Positions 1-8,410 of a DNA stretch of 64,000 nucleotides are shown in pieces (positions within the stretch are counted from its first letter, which is position 1; the number at the start of each line of letters is the position of its first letter). The stretch lies in assembly GCF_001189295.1 (NCBI RefSeq), contig NZ_CP012159.1, positions 1,688,001 to 1,752,000 of the forward strand, written 5' to 3'. The position numbers were made by a program, and so were the translations under genes. The notes under the pieces were generated by a model. That model was not told the origin of the DNA and searched no databases. It saw only the letters and a list, made by a program, of their open reading frames with translations. This DNA comes from Chondromyces crocatus (lineage in GTDB: Bacteria; Myxococcota_A; Polyangia; Polyangiales; Polyangiaceae).

Positions 1-2
1 TC

Positions 3-437
3 GCCAGCTATGCCATCTCGTTCTATCTCTTCATGGTCGGCCTGGCCGCCTTCTTGAGAGCGCGCTCGACCACCACGATCGTTGTCAGGCTCATGCTCTT
101 CTCGCTGCTGTTCGGCATCGCGGTCGGCCCCTGGATCTTCGTGGCGATCGCAAGTGTGATCTCCGAAGCACGTGGCGATCTGACCGGCGCGATGGCTGTC
201 GGAGCCCCCTCACCGTTCTACGTCTTCCTGATGATGGCCAGGGTTGGAGAGGCCGACAGCGAGATCCTCATGATGGCCGGTGCGGCAGCGATGCTTGGGT
301 GGGTGACACTCGGCCTCGCGCTGCTCGTGGGAGCGCGCGCTCGGTGCAGGCAGCTGCTGACGGCGCAAGCCGCGATCGTGGCGCAGACGGATGAGATTGT
401 CCGCGCCGAAGACGAGCAACTCTCCGCAGCCCCCTGA
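3..437 (+). CDS. Membrane protein, C-terminal part (5' end outside window)
   Basis: The reading frame is open to the left edge, so the start lies outside the window. The visible 144 residues hold three hydrophobic stretches (about residues 2-20, 28-55 and 85-110), then a short charged tail. The middle part contains a GAPSPFYVF segment between two helices. This is the layout of the last helices of a polytopic permease, and an ABC-2-type exporter permease is one possibility, but nothing visible proves it. The next gene is almost 290 bp downstream, so the two are probably not tightly coupled. Confidence 0.6.
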   Translation, partial: ASYAISFYLFMVGLAAFLRARSTTTIVVRLMLFSLLFGIAVGPWIFVAIASVISEARGDLTGAMAVGAPSPFYVFLMMARVGEADSEILMMAGAAAMLGWVTLGLALLVGARARCRQLLTAQAAIVAQTDEIVRAEDEQLSAAP

Positions 438-724
438 CCGAACACCTCCACCCTCCGCCTCGCAACAGCGCTCGGCCTCGTATCAAGGCTTGGCGCACCG
501 CCCGACCAGCAGGACGTACGCGACGACATCCCGGGATTCGCGCGGTGATGCGCAGGGAAACGAACAGAACTGAGAATCCAGGACACCTGTCCGGAATGCG
601 CATCTCATCCACCTGCACGGAGGAGACGCAGCTACCGGACCCGCGAAACTTGGGCAACCCACATCGTCCGTGAGAAGCACCTCGATCACCGTTGCGACAC
701 GACGCAACCGGGCGAGGGGCCACG

Positions 725-1993
725 ATGAACGACGGCGATCGGCGTGGGGTCAGCGACACGTTACTCTGGGGGACACCCTATCGTGTCCATCGGTGGCTCG
801 GGCGCGGTGGCTCGGGCGACGTCTTCGAAGCCGAGCATCAGCACCTCGCCAGGTCGGTGGTGGTGAAGGTCCTCCACCCCGACCTGTGCCGTGAGCCACG
901 CGGCATGGAGCGCATGCGCCTCGAAGCCCAGGTACTCGCGCGCCTCTCCCACCCGAACCTGGTTGCGGTGCGCGACTTCGGCGTGACCGCCGAAGGGCGG
1001 GCCTACCTGGTGATGGAGCGCCTCCGCGGCCGTACCTTCGACGACGAGCTCCGAGCGCGCGGCAAGCTTCCTGTCCAGGAGGCCATCTCCTACGTGGTGC
1101 AAGCCCTGACGGGGCTCGCTGCCGTGCACGCCGTCGGCATCGTGCATCGCGACGTCAAGCTCGAGAACCTCTTCGTCTGCGAGCCCGACGCGACGGGGCA
1201 TCGGGTGGTGAAGCTCCTCGACTTCGGCGCCATCAAGCTGCTGTCACCCTCCCTTCCGATCGCTGCCGCCTTCGCGACGGCGCAAGGCGTCTTGCTCGGA
1301 TCCCCCCGCTACCTCGCCCCCGAGCAGCTCACGACCGGCATCGTGGATGCGCGCGCCGACCTGTACGCGATGGGCATTGCGCTCTATGCCCTCCTGACCG
1401 GACGAGGACCGTTCGCGCCTGCACAGCGCCTCACCGACATCCTCCACGCCCACACCAGTGAAGTGCCAGCGCCCCCCTCGCGGTGGGCGCCCGAGATCCC
1501 TCCCTACCTGGATCACCTCGTCCTGCAGGCCCTCGAAAAAGATCCAGCACACAGGTTCTCCAGCGCCGCCGCCTTCGCCACTGCGCTCACCCAGGCAGCG
1601 ACGGCGATGGCGACCCCGCATCCTGTCCCCGCCGCGTCCCGCGCTTCCTCGCTGCCTGGCGCGCTCAACCCCCTCGTCGTGTGCGCCTCCAGGCCCTCCC
1701 TCCTCGCTGGGGTGGCCTCCGACAGGTCGTCGTCACCTGCTGCAAGCGCGTCTTACGAGAGCCCCTCACGCCCTGTCGACCCACTCCCGTCGCTCGCTCC
1801 AGGACACGCACACCAGGCACCCGTGACCCGCTGGGCCGTGACCGAACCCCTCGATCCTCGCCATGTGCTGGCGGCTGCGTGGCCAGGGCTCCAGCCACCC
1901 CAGCGACGACACGGACGACGCCTGGGTTTCTGGGCGATGGGCTCTGCGCTGCTCGGCTTCGCCGTCGCGATGCTGCTCCACACCTGGCACTGA
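725..1993 (+). CDS. Membrane-anchored PknB-type Ser/Thr protein kinase
   Basis: Eukaryote-like Ser/Thr kinase of 422 residues. Visible motifs are a glycine loop (GRGGSGDVF, 26-34), the ATP-binding lysine (VVVK, K48), the HRDVKLEN catalytic loop (HRD at 141-143), DFGAIK, and YLAPEQ in the activation segment. A Pro/Ser-rich linker follows the catalytic domain, and a single hydrophobic helix lies about 20 residues from the C-terminus. The kinase is therefore expected on the cytoplasmic face of the inner membrane with almost nothing outside, unlike PASTA kinases. I chose this ATG because GAGGGG lies 5 nt upstream; an upstream in-frame ATG at 692 has no such site. The next three genes run the same way and encode envelope-type proteins, so they may be targets or partners (inference). 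Confidence 0.9.
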   Translation: MNDGDRRGVSDTLLWGTPYRVHRWLGRGGSGDVFEAEHQHLARSVVVKVLHPDLCREPRGMERMRLEAQVLARLSHPNLVAVRDFGVTAEGRAYLVMERLRGRTFDDELRARGKLPVQEAISYVVQALTGLAAVHAVGIVHRDVKLENLFVCEPDATGHRVVKLLDFGAIKLLSPSLPIAAAFATAQGVLLGSPRYLAPEQLTTGIVDARADLYAMGIALYALLTGRGPFAPAQRLTDILHAHTSEVPAPPSRWAPEIPPYLDHLVLQALEKDPAHRFSSAAAFATALTQAATAMATPHPVPAASRASSLPGALNPLVVCASRPSLLAGVASDRSSSPAASASYESPSRPVDPLPSLAPGHAHQAPVTRWAVTEPLDPRHVLAAAWPGLQPPQRRHGRRLGFWAMGSALLGFAVAMLLHTWH

Positions 1994-2222
1994 GCCACCG
2001 GACGGCGAAACGCAGACCACCATCACGCAGAACGGACAAGCTGAGCTACGCCCCCGCGAGCATCCGAGATACCATGACGAGCATGGCTGGGTCGGTCCGC
2101 GTCGATGGTCAAAAGCCTGAGCATGCCGGCAAGGTGGGCTATCCTGCGGAGAGCCGGGTCTCAGACGGAGACCTGACGCGGCCAGAGTTCAGCAGCAGCG
2201 ACACGCCGCACAGGGAGCAGGC

Positions 2223-3320
2223 ATGACCACGACGAAAAGAGACGAGCTGGATGGCCTGCCTGCGGATCCCCCTCGGGCGTCCACGCACGACGACGACGGC
2301 CAGCTCGTGGAGTGGACGGGACCGCTGCCCGCCAACCGCCGTCGAAAGCAAGACCGCGAAGCAGGTCCCAGCGAGAAGCACATCTACGTGCCTCCGGTGA
2401 CGCTGCCGCCCACCAAGGGCCCCTCTGCGGTCGACCAGCAGAAGATCCTGGTCGCTCCCTCCGTGCTGAAGCCCGCCGACAACTCGCGCAACCAGCCCAC
2501 CATCCGGAAGCTCCCCAGCGCCATCGGCCCTGAGCTGATTCCAGGTGGGGCACAAGGACCGGCCAGCGGTGATGCCGCAGCGCAGACGTTGAAGACCGGC
2601 GCGCAACCCACGACCGTCCAGGTCCGCGCAGCGCAACCCCAGGCCGCAGCGCAGCCCCAGGCGGCCGCAGCGCAGCCCCAGGCTGCCGCGCCACCTGCTG
2701 GTGCGAAGACCGTGGTCGGAAAGACCGAGCCTGGCGCGAGCCCCTGGGCCAAGGGCGGACTCCCTGCCGTCGACCGCCAGGCCTTGCCCTCGGCCCAGCT
2801 CCTCGCCACCTCGGCCACCAGCGCGGCTGCTGCGCAAGCCAAGACGGAGAAGCCGCGCCCCTGGACGGGCGTCTTCGTCGGTGTGCTCGTCACCGCCGCC
2901 GCTGCCGTCGGCGTCTGGTTCCTCGTCGCCTGGCCCGAGCCATCCGGAGGCCCGAGCACACCCATCCGTGTCGTTCCCACGGCCGCCCCCACGCTGGACC
3001 CTGCGACCCTCGCCGCGGGCACCCGCAACACCGAGCCACCCCCGCTCACGCCCACCGACACGCCTCCGCCGCCGGCACCCCAGCTACCCCCGCAATCGCC
3101 CATCGAGGCGAAGCCCACGAACAACGAGCCCGCGCAGGGGACCCCCTCCGAAGCCGCCACCGCCGCGACGCCTCGACCCCCGGTCACCTCGCGGCCGCCG
3201 ACGGCGACCACCACCAAACCTCCCGCGGCCACCACCGCGAAGGACCCGGCGCCTGCACCGACACCGGCTCCTGCTCCCACACCGACCGCCACGACGACAG
3301 CTCCGCCTCGACCGTTCTGA
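2223..3320 (+). CDS. Pro/Ala-rich single-pass membrane protein, unknown function
   Basis: A 365-residue protein without a recognisable catalytic domain. The N-terminal half is polar and of low complexity, with Gln-Pro-Ala repeats around residues 135-160. One hydrophobic helix (GVFVGVLVTAAAAVGVWFLV, about 216-235) divides it from a Pro/Thr/Ala-rich C-terminal tail. With no signal peptide the N-terminus is likely cytoplasmic and the Pro-rich tail periplasmic. The start follows GGGAGCAGGC at good spacing. It lies between a kinase and a TPR-PEGA protein, and the downstream gene begins only 27 bp later, so the two are probably co-transcribed. A role in kinase signalling or envelope scaffolding is speculation. 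Confidence 0.75.
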   Translation: MTTTKRDELDGLPADPPRASTHDDDGQLVEWTGPLPANRRRKQDREAGPSEKHIYVPPVTLPPTKGPSAVDQQKILVAPSVLKPADNSRNQPTIRKLPSAIGPELIPGGAQGPASGDAAAQTLKTGAQPTTVQVRAAQPQAAAQPQAAAAQPQAAAPPAGAKTVVGKTEPGASPWAKGGLPAVDRQALPSAQLLATSATSAAAAQAKTEKPRPWTGVFVGVLVTAAAAVGVWFLVAWPEPSGGPSTPIRVVPTAAPTLDPATLAAGTRNTEPPPLTPTDTPPPPAPQLPPQSPIEAKPTNNEPAQGTPSEAATAATPRPPVTSRPPTATTTKPPAATTAKDPAPAPTPAPAPTPTATTTAPPRPF

Positions 3321-3347
3321 CGTTCGCCACTACCCTGCGAGCCCGCG

Positions 3348-4373
3348 ATGCGATCCCGAAGCTTGATCTCCTTGGGCCTCTTGCTGTTCACCGCCATCGC
3401 TGCGCCCCGCTCCGCTTTGGCGGGCAAACCGCAGGCTGGCCCAGACGCACCCGCACCTCCTCCCGCGGCCGCTCCAGCCCCTGCGACGCCAGCCGCTGCA
3501 CCTGCTGCCGCGCCAGAGGCCGCAGCGCCGGCTCCCCCTGCGGGCGCGAACGATCCGAACGCGCGTGCCGCGCAGCTCTACCAGGAAGGCAACGAGTTCT
3601 ACGATCAGGGCAAGTACGCCGAGGCCGAGGTGAAGTACCAGGCCGCCTGGGACCTCGCGCAGAGCTTCGACGTCGCCGGCAACCTCGGCAACACCGAGAT
3701 GCTCACCGGTCAGTACCGTGACGCTGCCGAGCACCTCACCTACGCCCTCAAGACCTTCCCCCTCGGCGGCACCCCGCAGAAGCGCAAGTTCCTCGAAGAC
3801 CTCCTGGACAAGGCCAAAGCGCAGATCGGCACCTTGCAGATCGCCGTGAACCTGAACGGCGCCGAGGTCCGCCTCGACGGCAAGCGCATCGGCGAGTCCC
3901 CCATCCTCGGCGAGCTGTTCGTCGCCCCGGGCGAGCGCGAGATCGAGGTGCGGCGTGGCACCCTGCAGGTCAAGCGCTCCATCCTCGTCGCCAAGGGCTC
4001 GTCGCAGCGCGTCGCCGTGCAGCTGGAGTCAGGCCCTCGCAAGGAGATCCTCATCACCGGCGGTGCCGTCGGCGCAGCCGGCATCGGCCTGGGCGTCGTG
4101 TTCGCGATCCTCTCCAGCGGCAAAGGCTCCGACGCCGCCGCCGAGCCGATGGGATCTCCGGTGCGCGCTGGCCTGCGCGACGATCAGACCGTCTTCGGCA
4201 ACGTCTCCTTCTGGAGCTTCGTCGGCGGCGGCCTCGCCCTCGCCGGCACCGGCGTGTACTGGCTCATCGCCGCCAGCGAACCGGCCCCCACCACGACCCC
4301 GGTCCGAGGTCTCCGCGCAACACCGATCGTGACCGGTCAAGGCGGAGGCCTCATGCTGGGTGGGAGTTTCTAG
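3348..4373 (+). CDS. Secreted or membrane TPR-PEGA domain protein
   Basis: A 341-residue protein beginning with a signal peptide (about residues 1-25, ending SALA-G), then an Ala/Pro linker. A TPR-like block follows (residues 63-140, with YQEGNEFYDQGKYAEAEVKY and a second copy around GQYRDAAEHL). Next comes a PEGA-type beta domain (about 155-220, with the AEVRLDGKRIGESPI and APGEREIEVRRG patterns). Two hydrophobic helices lie near 228-250 and 285-305. TPR plus PEGA proteins of this kind are common in myxobacterial envelopes and are usually thought to mediate protein or surface contacts. The gene starts 27 bp after the preceding membrane protein gene and ends 55 bp before the Gly-rich lipoprotein gene, so an operon is likely. 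Confidence 0.8.
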   Translation: MRSRSLISLGLLLFTAIAAPRSALAGKPQAGPDAPAPPPAAAPAPATPAAAPAAAPEAAAPAPPAGANDPNARAAQLYQEGNEFYDQGKYAEAEVKYQAAWDLAQSFDVAGNLGNTEMLTGQYRDAAEHLTYALKTFPLGGTPQKRKFLEDLLDKAKAQIGTLQIAVNLNGAEVRLDGKRIGESPILGELFVAPGEREIEVRRGTLQVKRSILVAKGSSQRVAVQLESGPRKEILITGGAVGAAGIGLGVVFAILSSGKGSDAAAEPMGSPVRAGLRDDQTVFGNVSFWSFVGGGLALAGTGVYWLIAASEPAPTTTPVRGLRATPIVTGQGGGLMLGGSF

Positions 4374-4428
4374 TGCGACTCACAGTGAGCGAACCAGGTT
4401 CTTGTCTTTGGTTTCTGCGGAGGATCGG

Positions 4429-6030
4429 ATGATGCGTCGCGTACGTTGGGCAACCCGAACGGTCGCACTTCTCAGCATGGCCGCCAGCGCGCAGGCGATG
4501 GGCTGCTTCCCGCTCGACTTCAGCGAGGGAGACGTCGGCGGAACGGGTGGTGGCGGGGCGGGTGGCTACGAGCCGCCCGCCTGCCCCGGGGACCCGGTCA
4601 CCGACCCGGCGCTGGTGCGGGACGACTGCGGCACGTTCGTGAGCGCGAGCGCAGCGGACGGGGGTGATGGGACGAAGGCGAAGCCGTTCAAGAGCCTCGC
4701 AGAGGCCGCGACGAAGGGGGCAAAGCGGATCTACGCCTGCGCGGAGAGCTACTCGGCCGGAGCTGAGACCGTGATGTTCACGGGTGGCGTCGATATCTTC
4801 GCAGGCTTCACCGACTGCGGTGCAACGGGCGCGTGGACGTGGGCAGAGGGGTCGAAGGCGACGCTGAGCGGTCCGGCTGACCTCGTGGCGCTGACGCTGA
4901 ACGGCGGCGATTATCTGGTGCGGAACCTGAACGTGACGGCGGCGAACGCGCAGGCGCCTGGTGGCTCGTCGATCGCGGTGGTGGTGACCGGGGGGACGCT
5001 CCATGCCTTGAACAGTGAGTTCCGGGGCGGCAATGCGCAGAATGGGGCCGACGGAGCACCTCAAGCCGATGATCCGGACCTGGACGGTAACGATGGCGGT
5101 GCTGGTTCTGGCGTCTGTCTGAGCGCAGCCGAGAATCCGGGCGCCGTGGCGCCCGTCAAGGTGTGCACGGATGCCCCCTCGTCGACGGGAGGGAAAGGTG
5201 GAGATGGCGGTGTGCTCGTGGGTGGCGCACCGCAAGTGGCGGGCAGTGGTGAGGACGGCCTCCCGGAGCCGGTCGATCCCGACCCCCCCAACCTCGGAGA
5301 CGGGGGCGTGGGTGAGGGCGTCAACGGCGCCTCGTCATGTCGGAACGGGGAACCGGGCGCAGATGGTGAATCCGGCACGAATGGCGGCGGCGTCTCGGGC
5401 CGTGGCTCCGTGTCGCTGACGGGCTACACGGGGGTGGACGGCGCTTCCGGGCTCGGGGGTCAACCCGGCCATGGTGGCGGTGGTGGTGGCGCTGCTCGCG
5501 GTGCACAAAACATTACGTGCAATGGTGTGACCATCTCCCGGGTCGGGTCGAGTGGCGGTGCAGGCGGTACGGGAGGATGCGGCGGTGCAGGGGGCCATGG
5601 CGGCAAGGCGGGTGGCTCGAGCATCGCCCTGCTCGTGCTCGACGCGACGGTGACGCTGGAAGGCACGACCGTCACTGCCGGACGGGCGGGTCATGGAGGC
5701 AAAGGGGGGGAGGGGCAGCGGGGTGGCCAACCTGGGCAGGGTGGCGGCAATGGAGCAGGCCAAGGGGCTGCCCGCCAGAGCTGCCGTGGTGGAGATGGGG
5801 GTCTTGGCGGTCGTGGGGGGCACGGTGGCGGCGGGACCGGCGGTCACGCGCTGGGCATTGCCGTAGATGGCGACGCGAGCGTCACGGGCGCGACCTTCGT
5901 GATGGATGCTGCGGTCGCTGGGGATGGGGGGCTCGGCGCTGGCACTGCTCCGGACAACGGGAGCGACGGCGCAGGCGGGCAAGTCCAGAACTGCTGGGAC
6001 TTCGGCAAAGACAGCGCCTGCAGCGGGTAG
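4429..6030 (+). CDS. Gly-rich secreted lipoprotein, copy A
   Basis: A 533-residue protein with a signal sequence and a lipobox-like AMGC at its end. It is therefore predicted to be an outer-membrane or surface lipoprotein. After the Cys comes a block resembling the start of a right-handed beta-helix domain (SADGGDGTKAKPFKSLAEA, typical of DUF1565-like parallel helices). Then follow long Gly-rich stretches of GGxGG type with scattered Cys, which give it a PE_PGRS-like look. The ATG used here has GGAGG 6 nt upstream; an upstream in-frame start at 4360 would overlap the previous gene and precede the signal peptide. From residue 57 to the stop it is almost identical to the next gene. The exact role is unknown; adhesion or a matrix function is plausible. 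Confidence 0.85.
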   Translation: MMRRVRWATRTVALLSMAASAQAMGCFPLDFSEGDVGGTGGGGAGGYEPPACPGDPVTDPALVRDDCGTFVSASAADGGDGTKAKPFKSLAEAATKGAKRIYACAESYSAGAETVMFTGGVDIFAGFTDCGATGAWTWAEGSKATLSGPADLVALTLNGGDYLVRNLNVTAANAQAPGGSSIAVVVTGGTLHALNSEFRGGNAQNGADGAPQADDPDLDGNDGGAGSGVCLSAAENPGAVAPVKVCTDAPSSTGGKGGDGGVLVGGAPQVAGSGEDGLPEPVDPDPPNLGDGGVGEGVNGASSCRNGEPGADGESGTNGGGVSGRGSVSLTGYTGVDGASGLGGQPGHGGGGGGAARGAQNITCNGVTISRVGSSGGAGGTGGCGGAGGHGGKAGGSSIALLVLDATVTLEGTTVTAGRAGHGGKGGEGQRGGQPGQGGGNGAGQGAARQSCRGGDGGLGGRGGHGGGGTGGHALGIAVDGDASVTGATFVMDAAVAGDGGLGAGTAPDNGSDGAGGQVQNCWDFGKDSACSG

Positions 6031-6095
6031 CATTCGCTCCTGCTGTTTGGCTCAGGCCTCTCTCCCGAGAGGCCGAGCGCACCCCTTTCGCAGGA
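4598..6095 (+). repeat. Tandem gene duplication, copy A
   Basis: This 1498-bp block recurs 2089 bp downstream with the same offset at both ends, so there is no net insertion or deletion. Differences are scattered single bases. It covers most of the Gly-rich lipoprotein gene and 65 bp beyond the stop, including the hairpin, and identity stops abruptly after CGCAGGA. The N-terminal coding parts and the DNA upstream are not shared with copy B, so the leaders have different origins. Confidence 0.95.
6055..6074 (+). terminator. Hairpin after Gly-rich lipoprotein A
   Basis: A perfect inverted repeat, GGCCTCTC-TCCC-GAGAGGCC, lies 24 bp after the stop codon. There is no run of T, so it may act as a weak terminator or an mRNA 3' end stabiliser. 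The same hairpin follows copy B. Confidence 0.5.
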
Positions 6096-6511
6096 CACCA
6101 CCAGCCCCGAGCCACACGCTCTCGGTGCGAGAGCATGCCATGCACACGGGGAGCTGGAGGGCCCGGCGGTGGCGGCCGTGGAGGGGACTCTCTTGGCATC
6201 GCTGAACCCCTCCTGGCCTGACCTGGAGGCCCAGAGACTGGCTCAGGCGATCACGACGCCCAAGTCTGGCCAAGCGTCCCACGGTGTGCTCCTGCGCTGC
6301 CACGCGACGTTTGCTTTCCCTCCCTGTGTGTGAGCGAGGCAGGTAGGACGAGGGAGAAACGGTTCGAGCGCTTCGATGAGGCCGCGTCGTTGAGGGTGAC
6401 GCGGCTCTGCACCTGCCTGCATCTCCATCCATTGCGCAGGGATGCGGCTGCGGGTCCAGGCCTGTTTCCTGGATGTCTCTTCGTCCACGATTCCAGATAG
6501 CGTGAGTTCGC
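6096..6511. other. Intergenic region before lipoprotein copy B
   Basis: No gene is supported here. The last 70 bp (from 6442) match the region upstream of the third lipoprotein leader at 8341-8410 and probably hold the shared promoter or leader. I see no convincing sigma-70 boxes. Confidence 0.5.
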
Positions 6512-6586
6512 ATGAGGCTCTCCTGGCTACGCCGCTGCTGCGCGGCTGCTCTCTTGATCCCTCTGCTCAGCGTGGAAGGTGCATGC
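6442..6586 (+). repeat. Lipoprotein leader repeat, also at 8341-8485
   Basis: Seventy bp of upstream DNA plus the first 25 codons, through the lipobox Cys, align without gaps to 8341-8485 at an offset of 1899. Both copies share ATGCGGCTGCGGGTCCAGGC at the start and GTGAGTTCGCATGAG around the start codon. This unit has a different offset from the 1.5-kb gene-body repeat, so leader and body were duplicated or recombined independently. Confidence 0.85.
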
Positions 6587-8119
6587 GCTGTCCTGGCCGG
6601 TCTGGACGACTTCTCGATTCAGGAAATTGGCTCTGGGGCCGGTGGATCGGGGATGTCTGAGCCTCCGGTGTGTCCTGGTGATCCTGTCACCGACCCGGCG
6701 CTGGTGCGGGACGACTGCGGCACGTTCGTGAGCGCGAGCGCAGCGGACGGGGGTGATGGGACGAAGGCGAAGCCGTTCAAGAGCCTCGCAGAGGCCGCGA
6801 CGAAGGGGGCGAAGCGGATCTACGCCTGCGCGGAGACCTACCCGGCGGGAACTGCGACGGTGAAGTTCACGGGCGGCGCCGAGATCTTTGCAGGCTTCAC
6901 CGACTGCGGTGCGACGGGCGCGTGGACGTGGGGGGAGGGCTCGAAGGCGACGCTGAGCGGTCCGGCGGACCTCGTGGCGCTGAGGCTGGATGGCGGCGAC
7001 TACGTGGTGCGGAACCTGAACGTGACGGCGGCGAACGCGCAGGCGCCTGGTGGCTCGTCGATCGCGGTGGCGGTGACCGGGGGAATGCTCAATGCCTTGA
7101 ACAGTGAGTTCCGGGGCGGCAATGCGCAGAATGGGGCCGACGGAGCACCTCGAGCCGATGATCCGGACCTGGACGGTAACGATGGCGGTGCCGGTACTGG
7201 CGTCTGTCTGAGCGGAGCCGAGAATCCGGGCGCCGTGGCGCCCGTCAAGGTGTGCACGGATGCCCCCTCGTCGACCGGAGGGAAAGGTGGAGATGGCGGT
7301 GTGCTCATGAGTGGCGTACCGCAAGCGGCGGGCAGTGGTGAGGACGGCCTCCCGGAGCCGGTCGATCCCGACCCCCCCAACCTCGGAGACGGGGGCGTGG
7401 GTGAGGGCGTCAACGGCGCTTCGATATGTCGGAACGGGGAACCGGGCGCAGAAGGTGGAGCCGGCACGAATGGCGGCGGCGTCTCGGGCCGTGGCTCCGT
7501 GTCGCTGATGGGCTACACGGGGGTGGACGGCGCTCCTGGGCTCAGGGGTCAAACCGGCCACGGTGGCGGTGGTGGTGGCGCTGCTCGCGGTGCACAAAAC
7601 ATTACGTGCAATGGTGTGACCATCCCCCGGGTCGGGTCGAGTGGTGGTGCAGGCGGTACGGGAGGATGCGGCGGTGCAGGTGGCCATGGCGGCAAGGCGG
7701 GTGGCTCGAGCATCGCCCTGCTCGTGCTCGACGCGACGGTGACGCTGGAAGGCACGACCGTCACTGCCGGACGGGCGGGTCATGGAGGCAAAGGGGGGGA
7801 GGGCCAGGGAGGTGGACAGCCTGGGCTGGGTGGTGGCAATGGAGCAGGCCAAGGGGCTGCCCGGCAGAGCTGCCGCGGTGGCGAAGGGGGTCGCGGTGGT
7901 CGTGGGGGGCACGGTGGCGGCGGGACCGGCGGTCACGCGCTGGGCATTGCCGTGGCTGGCGACGCGAGCGTCACGGGCGCGACCTTCGTGATGGATGCTG
8001 CGGTCGCTGGGGATGGGGGGCTCGGCGCTGGCACTGCTCCGGACAACGGGGGCGACGGCGCAGGCGGGCAAGTCCAGAACTGCTGGGACTTCGGCAAAGA
8101 CAGCGCCTGCAGCGGGTAG
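6512..8119 (+). CDS. Gly-rich secreted lipoprotein, copy B
   Basis: A 535-residue paralogue of the preceding gene. Its signal peptide is different (MRLSWLRRCCAAALL..., lipobox LSVEGAC, Cys25), and its short linker reads AVLAGLDDFSIQEIGSGAGG. From there on, the beta-helix-like block and Gly-rich domain match copy A with only scattered substitutions. The very high nucleotide similarity indicates a recent duplication or ongoing gene conversion. The leader instead matches that of the next gene, so this gene is a mosaic. It is predicted to be exported and lipid-anchored; the function is unknown. Confidence 0.85.
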   Translation: MRLSWLRRCCAAALLIPLLSVEGACAVLAGLDDFSIQEIGSGAGGSGMSEPPVCPGDPVTDPALVRDDCGTFVSASAADGGDGTKAKPFKSLAEAATKGAKRIYACAETYPAGTATVKFTGGAEIFAGFTDCGATGAWTWGEGSKATLSGPADLVALRLDGGDYVVRNLNVTAANAQAPGGSSIAVAVTGGMLNALNSEFRGGNAQNGADGAPRADDPDLDGNDGGAGTGVCLSGAENPGAVAPVKVCTDAPSSTGGKGGDGGVLMSGVPQAAGSGEDGLPEPVDPDPPNLGDGGVGEGVNGASICRNGEPGAEGGAGTNGGGVSGRGSVSLMGYTGVDGAPGLRGQTGHGGGGGGAARGAQNITCNGVTIPRVGSSGGAGGTGGCGGAGGHGGKAGGSSIALLVLDATVTLEGTTVTAGRAGHGGKGGEGQGGGQPGLGGGNGAGQGAARQSCRGGEGGRGGRGGHGGGGTGGHALGIAVAGDASVTGATFVMDAAVAGDGGLGAGTAPDNGGDGAGGQVQNCWDFGKDSACSG

Positions 8120-8184
8120 CATTCGCTCCTGCTGTTTGGCTCAGGCCTCTCTCCCGAGAGGCCGAGCGCACCCCTTTCGCAGGA
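6687..8184 (+). repeat. Tandem gene duplication, copy B
   Basis: Second copy of the 1498-bp block described at 4598-6095. It begins at TCACCGACCC inside the coding sequence and ends 65 bp beyond the stop. Confidence 0.95.
8144..8163 (+). terminator. Hairpin after Gly-rich lipoprotein B
   Basis: Same GGCCTCTC-TCCC-GAGAGGCC hairpin as after copy A, 24 bp past the stop and without a T tract. Confidence 0.5.
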
Positions 8185-8410
8185 GTCGAGTTCGCTACTG
8201 CTTTCCGAATTCGGTCGATCCCTCGAACGACTGGCATCGCTTCCCTGCTGAAATCATCGAGCGAAACGCTCCCGAGACCAGACACTGCTGGATAGCGGCT
8301 GCCCTGGCATTCGCGCGCCTCTCGACACCTTGATCCAGGTATGCGGCTGCGGGTCCAGGCCTGTTCCCTGGATGTCTCGGTGTCGGCGATTCCAGCTACT
8401 GTGAGTTCGC

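Noticed and set aside
6527-8122. 531-residue minus-strand frame opposite Gly-rich lipoprotein B
   Set aside because: Present only because the Gly-rich GC-rich gene leaves its antisense open; there is no start site or motif.
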